9,588 nucleotides of DNA from Candidatus Sordicultor fermentans (GCA_002385475.1 DGDO01000085.1:1-9588); one strand, 5' to 3'; positions 1 through 4,921 are shown, numbered from the stretch's first letter. Notes: generated by a model not told the origin, from the sequence alone. Made by a program: numbers and translations.

Positions 1-314
1 CTCCTCAACCCTTCCCGGAGCATTTTCTGCGCTAAAACTAAAGCAGTAGTAGTTCCATCTCCCACGAGATCGTTGGTTTTAGTGGCTATTTCTTTAGCTA
101 CCTGTACCCCTACGTTTTTCTCTGATTCTTCCACCTCTATTTCCTGAGCAATGGTCACTCCATCGTTTGTAACAACGGGTAAACCGTATTTCTTCTCCAG
201 AAGAACATTACGACCTTTGGGACCCAGGGTAACTCTAACAGCATTCGCTAAAATATCCACTCCTTTACCCAGAGCTTCTCTTGCCTTTATATCTTTTACT
301 ATTTCTTTGGCCAC
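1..314 (-). CDS. groEL: Chaperonin GroEL (60 kDa), N-terminal part, runs off the window
   Basis: This is the first 104 codons of the Hsp60 chaperonin, a cytoplasmic ATP-driven folding cage that normally works with GroES. The product begins VAKEIVKDIKAREALGKG. It contains the hallmark VTLGPKGRNV segment, the TNDGVTIAQEIE segment and the nucleotide-binding GDGTTT motif near residues 86-91, all in the order expected for the equatorial domain. The start is GTG at 312-314. It is supported by a strong ribosome binding site, GAGGAAGGTG at 321-330 (minus sense), six bases upstream, and by alignment with the usual GroEL N terminus; no ATG fits. The gene is intact as far as visible, and about 440 residues lie outside. 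No groES reading frame lies directly upstream, where it usually sits, and I see no CIRCE-type HrcA operator in the leader. Confidence 0.97.
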   Translation of the reverse strand, partial: MAKEIVKDIKAREALGKGVDILANAVRVTLGPKGRNVLLEKKYGLPVVTNDGVTIAQEIEVEESEKNVGVQVAKEIATKTNDLVGDGTTTALVLAQKMLREGLR

Positions 315-367
315 TTACTTCACCTTCCTCGCGTAATATATGGATATATAAGTCATTCGCATAAAGG

Positions 368-373
368 ATTATA
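368..373 (-). promoter_or_regulatory. Candidate -10 box of the groEL promoter
   Basis: The minus strand reads TATAAT at 368-373, 54 bases upstream of the groEL start. That leaves room for a roughly 45-base leader ending in the ribosome binding site. A 17-base spacer would place the -35 hexamer at 391-396 (GATAAA), a poor match to TTGACA and inside a palindromic repeat. The -10 is perfect but the -35 is weak, so this is a moderate call. Confidence 0.4.
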
Positions 374-380
374 ACAGACA

Positions 381-417
381 ATAAGGGGGATTTATCCTCC
401 CCTCATAACTTTTTTTT
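381..417. repeat. G5/C5 hairpin repeat, copy 1, with T8 tail
   Basis: The copy reads ATAAGGGGGATTTATCC, then TCCCCTCATAA, then eight T residues at 410-417. It shares the frame ATAAGGGGG ... CTATAACCCCC with four other copies (671-706, 3988-4022, 9357-9391, 9409-9445). The GGGGAT/ATCC arms can fold and the T run would make it terminator-like for plus-strand transcripts, although no plus-strand gene lies upstream. This copy is diverged on its right side. Confidence 0.5.
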
Positions 418-419
418 CT

Positions 420-442
420 GTCACTCCTGAATGGCTCTATCA
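420..442. repeat. REP-like palindrome, diverged partial copy
   Basis: GTCACTCCTGAATGGCTC followed by TATCA matches the left half of the complete elements at 455 and 545, but the closing arm has been replaced by a C run. It is probably a decayed copy of the same short palindromic repeat. Confidence 0.55.
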
Positions 443-454
443 CCCCCCTTGCCC

Positions 455-533
455 GTCACCCCTGAATGGTTTTATCAGGAGTCCACAGTATCTATAAAGA
501 TTTGGATTCCCGATAAAAGATTTCGGGAATGAC
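455..533. repeat. REP/BIME-like element: two inverted palindromic units
   Basis: Left unit 455-484 reads GTCACCCCTGAATGG ... TATCAGGAGTCC. Right unit 504-533 reads GGATTCCCGATAAAAG ... TTTCGGGAATGAC. The right unit is the reverse complement of the same consensus, GTCATTCCyGA...TATCrGGAATCC. Each unit is itself a hairpin, for example ATTCCCGA/TTCGGGAAT, and the pair forms a larger inverted structure about 79 bases long. This is the architecture of bacterial REP/BIME elements. No RAYT transposase is visible here. Confidence 0.75.
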
Positions 534-544
534 GGAGGGGAGCT

Positions 545-660
545 GTCATTCCTGAGTGGTTCTATCAGGAATCTAAACAATGGGAGGAGACGCTCCTATG
601 ATTCCCAATAAAAAGAAGAAGCAAAAACTTGGATTACCGATAAAGGATTTCGGAAATGAC
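545..660. repeat. REP/BIME-like element, longer copy with extra spacer unit
   Basis: Left unit 545-573 reads GTCATTCCTGAGTGG ... TATCAGGAATC. Right unit 631-660 reads GGATTACCGATAAAGG ... TTCGGAAATGAC. Between them, GATTCCCAATAAAAAG at 600-615 looks like a third, damaged right unit. The same consensus as the element at 455-533 is used, but the spacing is larger (116 bases overall). Confidence 0.7.
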
Positions 661-670
661 AGAAAAGCAC

Positions 671-706
671 TATGAGGGGGTTTACCACTGTATAATCCCC
701 AAAAAA
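671..706. repeat. G5/C5 hairpin repeat, copy 2
   Basis: TATGAGGGGGTTTACCAC is followed by TGTATAATCCCC and an A run. It matches the family consensus ATAAGGGGGTTTcACC..CTATAACCCCCAAAA. The GGGG/CCCC arms could pair across the element. It sits in the gene-free stretch between the HEPN gene and groEL. Confidence 0.55.
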
Positions 707-762
707 TAAAGAGAAAGCTGAAAAACAAAAAAGCGTAAAAGACAAAAGATAAAAAGCAAATA

Positions 763-899
763 CTACTGGTGGGAAAAGCTCCACCGGTGGATTTGGAAAA
801 ACAACGCTGGAGAAAAGCACCCAGCGTGTCTGCGGCGCTAAAGACGAAAGCAAAATAGGTGAAGAAAACTAATTACGCTGGAGAAAAACACTCCACCGA
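763..899. repeat. Three related small hairpins in a row
   Basis: Three imperfect copies of a unit resembling ACGCTGGAGAAAARCACYCC occur. They are 766-787 (CTGGTGG, loop, CCACCGG), 804-827 (ACGCTGG, 10-base loop, CCAGCGT, perfect) and 879-895 (TGGAG, 7-base loop, CTCCA). Each keeps the A-rich loop GRRAAAARC while the stem bases co-vary, so the fold rather than the sequence seems conserved. The string GAAAACACTCCACC of the lipoprotein terminator near 4087-4100 resembles the third copy. Together with the elements above this fills most of 345-940, in which I see no convincing gene. Confidence 0.5.
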
Positions 900-941
900 A
901 AGAAACCAAGCACTGGTAAATGCTGTTTCGCAGGTTATTTC

Positions 942-1343
942 TCACTCTGGATATGACCTCAAAAAATTCCTGACCACATCGTATATTTCCATTGCCAATT
1001 CGTAAAATTTTCTTGCATCTTCCATGGTCGGTTTTCCATATGACAATAGTCCCCATTCTGAGGGATAGCGAGCATCGATATATAGTGCATCAAGTTTCTT
1101 AACTAAATCCCAATCAACCTCAAATTGTATAAAATTGTCCACGGTAGCAAACAATTTTTCCAGATTGTGAGTTTTGATAGCTCCTATTTCAAACTCCTCT
1201 ATAACTGCCTTCAGGGATTTCTCTATAGCTTGCTGAGAATGAAGAGCTACAATATTTGTCAGGCGAGGATTATCTATGATTTCACCTATAGTCTCGATAT
1301 CATCATATGCCCTTTCGAGCCATTCCTCAGTTATTTCTTTCAT
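942..1343 (-). CDS. HEPN domain protein (PF05168-like), partner of the adjacent MNT
   Basis: The product is a 133-residue all-helical HEPN protein, the usual partner of minimal nucleotidyltransferases. Visible family features are HSQQAIEKSLKA at residues 35-46, the THNLEKL segment at 58-64 and LDALYIDARYPSE at 84-96. These match the HEPN family of PF05168 rather than the DUF86/HepT branch. The RX4-6H ribonuclease motif of toxic HEPN proteins is not present: R92 is followed by YPSEWG without a histidine. RNase activity is therefore doubtful, and a substrate-binding or scaffold role is possible. The ATG start lies inside the 3' end of the MNT gene (17-base overlap), with AAAGGA upstream, so the two are translationally coupled. 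The product ends just before the repeat field that separates it from groEL. Confidence 0.85.
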   Translation of the reverse strand: MKEITEEWLERAYDDIETIGEIIDNPRLTNIVALHSQQAIEKSLKAVIEEFEIGAIKTHNLEKLFATVDNFIQFEVDWDLVKKLDALYIDARYPSEWGLLSYGKPTMEDARKFYELAMEIYDVVRNFLRSYPE

Positions 1344-1671
1344 ACAGTACGATTCCTTTCTCAGCTATTTCACGGTAAAACATACTATTAAGCTCTATAA
1401 ATCTTTTATGCATCGGTTTTGTGTGCACGATAAGGTCAATAGGGACGCTTCTCCGTATATCTGTGAGCGCATTGGACACCTTCAAGTAAACCTGCATTTT
1501 TTCATCGAAATTACTCGGCATAATATCATCATCGGTTACCACAATTAAATCAATATCACTATCTTTTGATGGCTCTCCATAAGCGTAACTACCAAAAAGG
1601 ATCACCTTTTCAGGATTTAGAGGTTTCAGCCTCTCTATCAATTGATTCTTTAAGTTTTCATCAAGTTTCAT
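1327..1671 (-). CDS. MNT-type nucleotidyltransferase (toxin-antitoxin pair with HEPN)
   Basis: The product is a 114-residue minimal nucleotidyltransferase of the polymerase-beta fold. The signature GSX10DXD is exact: G27-S28, then D39-I-D41 (segment LFGSYAYGEPSKDSDIDLIVV is split by the loop). The third metal-binding aspartate is probably D79 in VPIDLIV. The gene precedes and overlaps the HEPN gene, the standard MNT-HEPN order. In characterised pairs (MntA/HepT) the MNT is the antitoxin and transfers AMP to the HEPN protein; here that role is inferred. The ATG at 1669-1671 has only a weak ribosome binding site, and the start overlaps the end of the broken PIN gene, so transcription may come from the relB-like promoter upstream. 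No damage is visible. Confidence 0.88.
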   Translation of the reverse strand: MKLDENLKNQLIERLKPLNPEKVILFGSYAYGEPSKDSDIDLIVVTDDDIMPSNFDEKMQVYLKVSNALTDIRRSVPIDLIVHTKPMHKRFIELNSMFYREIAEKGIVLYERNN

Positions 1672-1977
1672 AGCATCTAGTATACCACTTTAAATAATAT
1701 AATTCCTCTTGTTTTGCCCCTATGAGTAAACCCACCGTTCCCAAAACCCGGAAACCCAACCTTTCGGCAACTTCTCTTACCTCTTTCTCGTTAAGCAGAA
1801 CCAAGCCCGTCTTTTTCTCCAGTACCAGAACCAGGATTTCAACCTCTCCATAATCTATACTACTTCTTTCCATACTACGATGGGGATTACTGGTTTTGCA
1901 CCCTTACATCGTTTTCTCAACAGATCCAGCTGACTAATTGCACTCAAAACAATCAATATCGAAGAATTGCAGACCAC
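1661..1977 (-). pseudogene. Broken PIN-domain toxin (DUF3368-like), frameshifted and internally deleted
   Basis: Two reading frames each carry one end of a DUF3368-type PIN nuclease. The N-terminal piece, GTG at 1975-1977 to TAG at 1855-1857, reads VVCNSSILIVLSAIS, then QLDLL, then VIPIVVWKEVV, which matches the usual opening (VVSNSSPLI..IG.LDLL...IP..VW.EVV). The C-terminal piece, 1661-1873 in another frame, reads YGEVEIL, LLNEKEVREVAERLGF and RVLGTVGLLIGAK, matching GEAEAI...LLDE...R..A..LG..V.GT.G.L..AK. About 45-50 residues expected between EVV and the GE motif are missing, so a deletion with frameshift near 1850-1858 inactivated the gene. The first acidic position reads N in VVCNSS, which also occurs in this family. 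The tail runs into the MNT start. Confidence 0.75.
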
Positions 1978-2137
1978 AGTCAATCCAACTCTTCCAAGGT
2001 GTTGAGGTTAGTTCAGAAATAATTGTTTCAAAATTTTCGGAAAGCCAGATGAGTTTCTTAGTAACCTTTCGCCCTACTTGCTTTTCGATTATCTTGAGAT
2101 CCTTTACCGCTTCTTCCATCCATTCAATTCTGGCCAA
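1934..2137 (-). pseudogene. RelE/ParE-like toxin, C-terminally truncated
   Basis: The 67-codon frame begins MARIEWMEEAVKDL, followed by KKLIWLSENFETI. That is the N-terminal half of a RelE/ParE-superfamily mRNA interferase (MxRIEWtpxAxxDL...ixxkLxwLaeNFxxi). Family members run to about 85-95 residues and end with a strand resembling LYKLRVGDYRVIYEI. Here that part is gone: after TSTPWKS the frame enters DNA that encodes the start of the PIN remnant (VVCNSS) in another frame. The toxin therefore lacks its catalytic C-terminal strands and is presumably inactive. The start is TTG at 2135-2137, chosen because homologues begin this way; it overlaps the antitoxin gene by 14 bases. Confidence 0.62.
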
Positions 2138-2354
2138 ATTCCTCTAATACCTCTTTATGGGAAATTCTCCCGGATGGCTTCTTCAGACGTTTCGCTAATT
2201 TCTTCTTGAACTCATCTGTTAATTCTATCCTGGAATCAAAATCCCAAAGTATTTCTAAAACCTTTTGCTCTATCAAGTATTCCAGTTCATCTATACTCAC
2301 GTCTTTAACCTTATTTACTCTCACACCCCCTTTCGGTTGAGTTACTATACCCAT
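2124..2354 (-). CDS. RelB/ParD-like small antitoxin of the truncated RelE-like toxin
   Basis: The product is a 76-residue protein, strongly charged and predicted helical, with the segment VSIDELEYLIEQKVLEIL near residues 19-36 and ELTDEFKKKLAKRLKKPS near 44-61. It ends SHKEVLEEFG. This pattern is common in small antitoxins encoded directly upstream of RelE-type toxins in thermophiles: an N-terminal dimerising helix and a basic, toxin-wrapping tail. I do not recognise a specific named family. ATG at 2352-2354 has AGGT about nine bases upstream, and a later GTG (codon 11) has a purine-rich run too close to serve. It overlaps the toxin frame by 14 bases. With its toxin truncated, it is an orphan that may persist as an immunity gene. 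Confidence 0.6.
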   Translation of the reverse strand: MGIVTQPKGGVRVNKVKDVSIDELEYLIEQKVLEILWDFDSRIELTDEFKKKLAKRLKKPSGRISHKEVLEEFGQN

Positions 2355-2489
2355 TGTGATATTACCTACTTTAGCTTTTCGCCAGTCTGAAAGGGGAATG
2401 AGCTACTTTTTTTGGCTTACAGGGAGGGAAAAGCATAAGGGAATTAAATTGTGGCTATATTACAATATTTAAAAAGAGGATTGGCATCT

Positions 2490-2751
2490 ATGGTGGGGAG
2501 AGCTTTTGACTGATTGAAGCCAGCAGAAAAAGCGGTAAAAGCTCTACGCCTCTTTATGGGGAGTGGAGAGCGACCTGGATGTGGTGGTGGTTTTACGAAG
2601 ATCTCCTTATCCCTTCTGGGAGCGGTCACGATACTTTAATACTATGAGCCTGCCGGTCCCCGTTGACTTTTTGGTTTACACTGAGAAGGAATTTGAAAAA
2701 CTGGAAGGACGTTTCGCTCAAGTTATGCAAAAAGAGGTCCGGTGGCTATAG
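2490..2751 (+). pseudogene. Broken MNT-type nucleotidyltransferase
   Basis: From ATG at 2490, preceded by GAGGAT, the frame reads MVGRAFD, then TGA at 2511-2513, then LKPAEKAVKALRLFMGSGE. This resembles an MNT N terminus leading to the GS motif, with an in-frame stop where a single C-to-T change from CGA would explain it. At about 2565-2571 the homology jumps to another frame: ESDLDVVVVL, PVPVDFLVYTEKEFEKLEG, ending at 2751. The roughly ten residues expected between GS and DXD are missing, so a small deletion removed the active-site loop and shifted the frame. The DLD pair and the third aspartate in VPVDFLV are still readable. No HEPN partner follows. It sits on the opposite strand to the RelE-like pair. 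Confidence 0.75.
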
Positions 2752-3083
2752 CCTTCGGTAGATTATAGGGAGAAGAACCCCCCATCACCCCTTTCTTTAT
2801 CCACTCTTTCACCCACTTGCCAAATTTTGATTTGACAGGGAAGCCGGACACTCCCACAAGAGGTGGAATAAGGAAGTCTCTCCTTACAGGAGAGGGGAAA
2901 AGAGTTCCACAAGTAGCGAGAGCGCTTTGTGGCAATTTGCCACGAAATAGCTCGACAACACAGGATAAAAAAAAGACACAAAGGCTTAAAAAAACCGCTG
3001 AGAGAAATCCTCCTCAGTTTCTGCGCAACACAAGCGACACAAAAAACAAAGATGAAAAAAGACAATCAATAAAACTTCTAATT
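2752..3083. repeat. Gene-free spacer rich in short palindromes, probably repeat-derived
   Basis: I see no supportable gene here. Small perfect hairpins include CTCTCC/GGAGAG (2878-2894) and GTGGCAATTTGCCAC (2929-2943). The segment GCGAGAGCGCTTTGTGGCA (2916-2934) resembles one arm of the GC-rich REP family at the right edge of the window (GCGAGGG...GTGGCG). A 70-codon minus-strand frame crosses the region, but its translation resembles the spurious products commonly read through intergenic repeats. After about 2960 the plus strand becomes A-rich. Confidence 0.45.
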
Positions 3084-3092
3084 TGATATAAT
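3084..3092 (+). promoter_or_regulatory. Extended -10 promoter of the mntA/hepT pair
   Basis: TGATATAAT at 3084-3092 is a perfect extended -10 (TGnTATAAT). No good -35 lies 16-18 bases upstream, as is usual for extended -10 promoters. Transcription starting about seven bases after the box would begin at or within a base or two of the ATG at 3099. No Shine-Dalgarno sequence separates the box from the start, so a leaderless mRNA is predicted. Confidence 0.6.
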
Positions 3093-3098
3093 GGGAAA

Positions 3099-3527
3099 AT
3101 GAACAAGTTAGAAAGGCTCAAAAAAATTTGTCAGAAATATAATATTGCCCTGGCATATTTATTTGGTTCTCAAAAAGAAAACGCATTACGGATTTTAGAA
3201 GATAAAGATGTCTCCATAAATGACCCATTGGCCGATATAGATGTAGGGATAGTTTTCTCATACGACATAGAAAATGTGAAAGAAAGGTATAAGCTTTACG
3301 GAGATATATATAATGAGTTAGAAGAGCTGTTTAAGCCTTACCCCTTAGATTTAATATTTCTACAGGAGAGCCACTCTGTCTTTCAGGTTGAAGCACTAAA
3401 GGGAATATGCATATATAGCGTAAGTGAAGAATTCAAAGACAATTATGAAATGATGATACTCAGAAGAGCGGCGGACTTCAAATATGTTCTGGATAAATAT
3501 ATAGAAGAAGCCCTGGAAAAATATTAA
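3099..3527 (+). CDS. mntA: MntA-type nucleotidyltransferase antitoxin with enlarged active-site loop
   Basis: The product is a 142-residue polymerase-beta-fold nucleotidyltransferase. The motif begins YLFGS (G23-S24) and the paired metal ligands are D46-I-D48, with the third aspartate D84 in YPLDLIF. The GS-to-DXD gap is 21 residues instead of the usual ten or so, so an extra loop (around EDKDVSINDP) enlarges the active-site edge. A 40-residue C-terminal extension includes RRAADFKYVLDKYIEEAL. In the characterised MntA-HepT system the MNT antitoxin silences the HEPN RNase by adding AMP to the tyrosine of RX4HXY. The same role is inferred here because hepT follows after one base. The ATG follows the -10 box directly and has no ribosome binding site. 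The codon use is AT-rich (many ATA, AAA) compared with the pil operon, suggesting separate acquisition. Confidence 0.85.
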   Translation: MNKLERLKKICQKYNIALAYLFGSQKENALRILEDKDVSINDPLADIDVGIVFSYDIENVKERYKLYGDIYNELEELFKPYPLDLIFLQESHSVFQVEALKGICIYSVSEEFKDNYEMMILRRAADFKYVLDKYIEEALEKY

Positions 3528-3528
3528 C

Positions 3529-3951
3529 ATGATAAACAAAGAATTTGTGAGAGAAAGGTTACTTCTTATAAATTCCTTCTTGCAGGAGCTCCACGACCTG
3601 GCTTCACTGGATAAAGATTCCTTTATATCTCAAAAAAGAAATGCTGCAGCAGCAGAAAGCTTCTTGAGAAGAACTTTGGAAGCCATCTTTGATATAGGAC
3701 GTCACATATTGGCGAAATCAGGATATATGGATTTATCTACTGAATATAAGTCGATAGCCAAAGGATTGGGAGAAATAGGCATTATAAATAAGGAGCTAAG
3801 TGAAAAACTGGCACAGATGGCCGGATATAGAAACCGACTGGTTCACCTTTATAATTTGATAAGTGATGAGGAATTATACAATATAATTACTTCTGATTTA
3901 AAAGACATAGAAGACTTTGTATCAGCTATAAAGAAGTATATCTCGAACTGA
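3529..3951 (+). CDS. hepT: HepT-like HEPN ribonuclease toxin (DUF86 family)
   Basis: The product is a 140-residue helical protein of the DUF86/HepT branch of HEPN. The catalytic and target motif is complete: R101-N-R-L-V-H106-L-Y108, i.e. RX4HXY, inside the typical context AGYRNRLVHLYNLISDEELY. H106 and R101 would be the RNase residues and Y108 the site of AMP addition by the partner. The N-terminal part has the usual AAAESFLRRTLEAIFDIGRH helix (about residues 39-59). The ATG lies one base after the mntA stop and has only a weak purine run ahead, so translation probably depends on coupling. The length is normal and no lesion is seen. It is the only toxin gene in the island with a full catalytic motif. 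Confidence 0.9.
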   Translation: MINKEFVRERLLLINSFLQELHDLASLDKDSFISQKRNAAAAESFLRRTLEAIFDIGRHILAKSGYMDLSTEYKSIAKGLGEIGIINKELSEKLAQMAGYRNRLVHLYNLISDEELYNIITSDLKDIEDFVSAIKKYISN

Positions 3952-3987
3952 TGGAAGAAAGAGGATTAGGGTGAGAGTGAATTAACC

Positions 3988-4022
3988 ATAAGGAGGTGAA
4001 ACCTCCCTATAACCCCCAAAAA
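3988..4022. repeat. G5/C5 hairpin repeat, copy 3
   Basis: ATAAGGAGGTGAAACCTCC is followed by CTATAACCCCCAAAAA. The GGAGGT-gaa-ACCTCC arms (3992-4006) form a perfect six-pair stem. The tail CTATAACCCCCAAAA is identical to that of copy 4 at 9377-9391. It lies between the convergent hepT and lipoprotein genes, but lacks a T run on the plus strand and is not an obvious terminator for hepT. Confidence 0.6.
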
Positions 4023-4062
4023 GACAAAAACTAAAAACTTAAATAAAAAGAAAAGACAACTG

Positions 4063-4099
4063 CTATAAAAACACTCCCCTTATACTGGTGGAGTGTTTT
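4063..4099 (-). terminator. Rho-independent terminator of the pil operon, overlapping the lipoprotein stop
   Basis: On the minus strand AAAACACTCC (4090-4099) pairs perfectly with GGAGTGTTTT (4068-4077) across a 12-base loop, followed by T residues to 4067 and ATAG. The ten-pair stem with flanking A and T tracts could also act on plus-strand transcripts arriving from hepT. The lipoprotein stop codon, TAG at 4063-4065, lies just beyond the T run. Confidence 0.75.
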
Positions 4100-4908
4100 C
4101 TTCCTCCTTCTTCCTCTTCTTTTTCCTCAAATTCTTTGGTAACCACCGTGTAGTTACCAAAAATGTCATAAACTACCACCTGAGCTATACCCTCGCAGCT
4201 CGCTACCGAAACTTGCTGAGATACGAAAGGAGGAGCGGTGCTGGACCCAGCTGGCTTTCCATTTATAAAGTATTCTACTCTACTAACCAGTTGAGGTTCT
4301 TTAATATCCACTATCATATAAGCTTCTCCGCCGGAGGCAGCACAAGTATCTCCACCTTCCGGAGATGAACAATGAACATAAATGGTGATATCATCTTGTT
4401 TTATAAGCCCCTCAAAGGACTGGACAAAAACCTCGGTAGACAATTCTAAAGGATGCCCGGCTAAATCTTCTCCCGAGAAAGTTAGTTCCGCAATCACCAG
4501 GGGAATTTTATTACTCTTTAAATAGCCCTCCGTTTTCATATCAAGCACCTCTATCGTTACCGAAGTAGGTTCGGTATCTGCCACCAAAGCATCAACAGCA
4601 GTCCAGTTAGGGTCATAAATAGTAAGGTTTAAGGCCACAGAGCGAGTGAGAGAAGGAATAACAGTTCCATCAGGTTTTTTGTAAACGATGGTACATTTCG
4701 ACAATACCGCTCCTACTTTGTTGATAGGTTGAAACTTAACGGTAACCACTCTCTCTTCCTCGCTGGGAGTCAAGTGGGTGGGCTCGCCGGTAACTATAAA
4801 TTTCGCCCGGGGAAACATAGGATTATCTGAAAACCACTGGCATCCTGAAAGAACAGTCAGCAGAAGAAGGATAAAAATGACTTCCACCAGGAGTCTTTTC
4901 TTTCTCAA
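4063..4908 (-). CDS. Uncharacterised lipoprotein at the end of the pil operon
   Basis: The product is a 281-residue secreted lipoprotein. A basic start (RKKR), a hydrophobic stretch and the lipobox LSGC (C23) mark a signal peptidase II site. The mature part is beta-rich. Around residues 210-263 the segments VSRVEYFINGKPAG and AQVVVYDIFGNYTVV resemble Ig-like (bacterial Big-type) domains. I do not recognise a named family. The start is TTG at 4906-4908: AGGAGG at 4916-4921 lies seven bases upstream and the signal peptide begins there. It starts 12 bases after the pilQ stop and is clearly in the same operon. A pilot-like or accessory pilus role is inference only. The last codons (GGRKHSTSIRGVFL) lie inside a terminator hairpin, and the stop codon is next to its T run, so the acidic EKEEEEGG tail and what follows may be a drifting C terminus. 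Confidence 0.85.
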   Translation of the reverse strand: MRKKRLLVEVIFILLLLTVLSGCQWFSDNPMFPRAKFIVTGEPTHLTPSEEERVVTVKFQPINKVGAVLSKCTIVYKKPDGTVIPSLTRSVALNLTIYDPNWTAVDALVADTEPTSVTIEVLDMKTEGYLKSNKIPLVIAELTFSGEDLAGHPLELSTEVFVQSFEGLIKQDDITIYVHCSSPEGGDTCAASGGEAYMIVDIKEPQLVSRVEYFINGKPAGSSTAPPFVSQQVSVASCEGIAQVVVYDIFGNYTVVTKEFEEKEEEEGGRKHSTSIRGVFL

Positions 4909-4915
4909 GTTATCC

Positions 4916-4921
4916 CCTCCT
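4916..4921 (-). promoter_or_regulatory. Ribosome binding site that decides the TTG start of the lipoprotein
   Basis: AGGAGG (minus sense), continued by GG, lies exactly seven bases before TTG at 4906-4908. The same seven-base spacing is seen before pilM and pilN. It touches the pilQ stop codon, so the ribosome finishing pilQ is well placed to restart. Confidence 0.75.

Noticed and set aside
420..900. CRISPR-like array
   Set aside because: The repeated units are palindromic, alternate in orientation, have unequal spacing and differ from one another. There are no cas genes nearby.
596..1056. Two minus-strand frames of 85 and 72 codons across the repeat field and the HEPN gene
   Set aside because: They are rich in Phe, Ser and Leu from the A-rich plus strand, match no family, and the second lies in a shadow frame of the HEPN gene.
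2723..2935. 70-codon minus-strand frame containing FPVKSKFGKWVKEW
   Set aside because: It has no ribosome binding site, overlaps the tail of the MNT remnant and spans palindromic repeats. The translation looks like reading through an intergenic repeat rather than a protein.
3059..3092. -35 box AAGACA for the mntA promoter
   Set aside because: The spacing to the -10 would be 22 bases, too long. The extended -10 explains the promoter better.
3991..4022. Terminator for hepT
   Set aside because: The hairpin is perfect but is followed by CTATAACCCCC and A residues, with no T run on the plus strand. The bidirectional hairpin at 4068-4099 is the better candidate.
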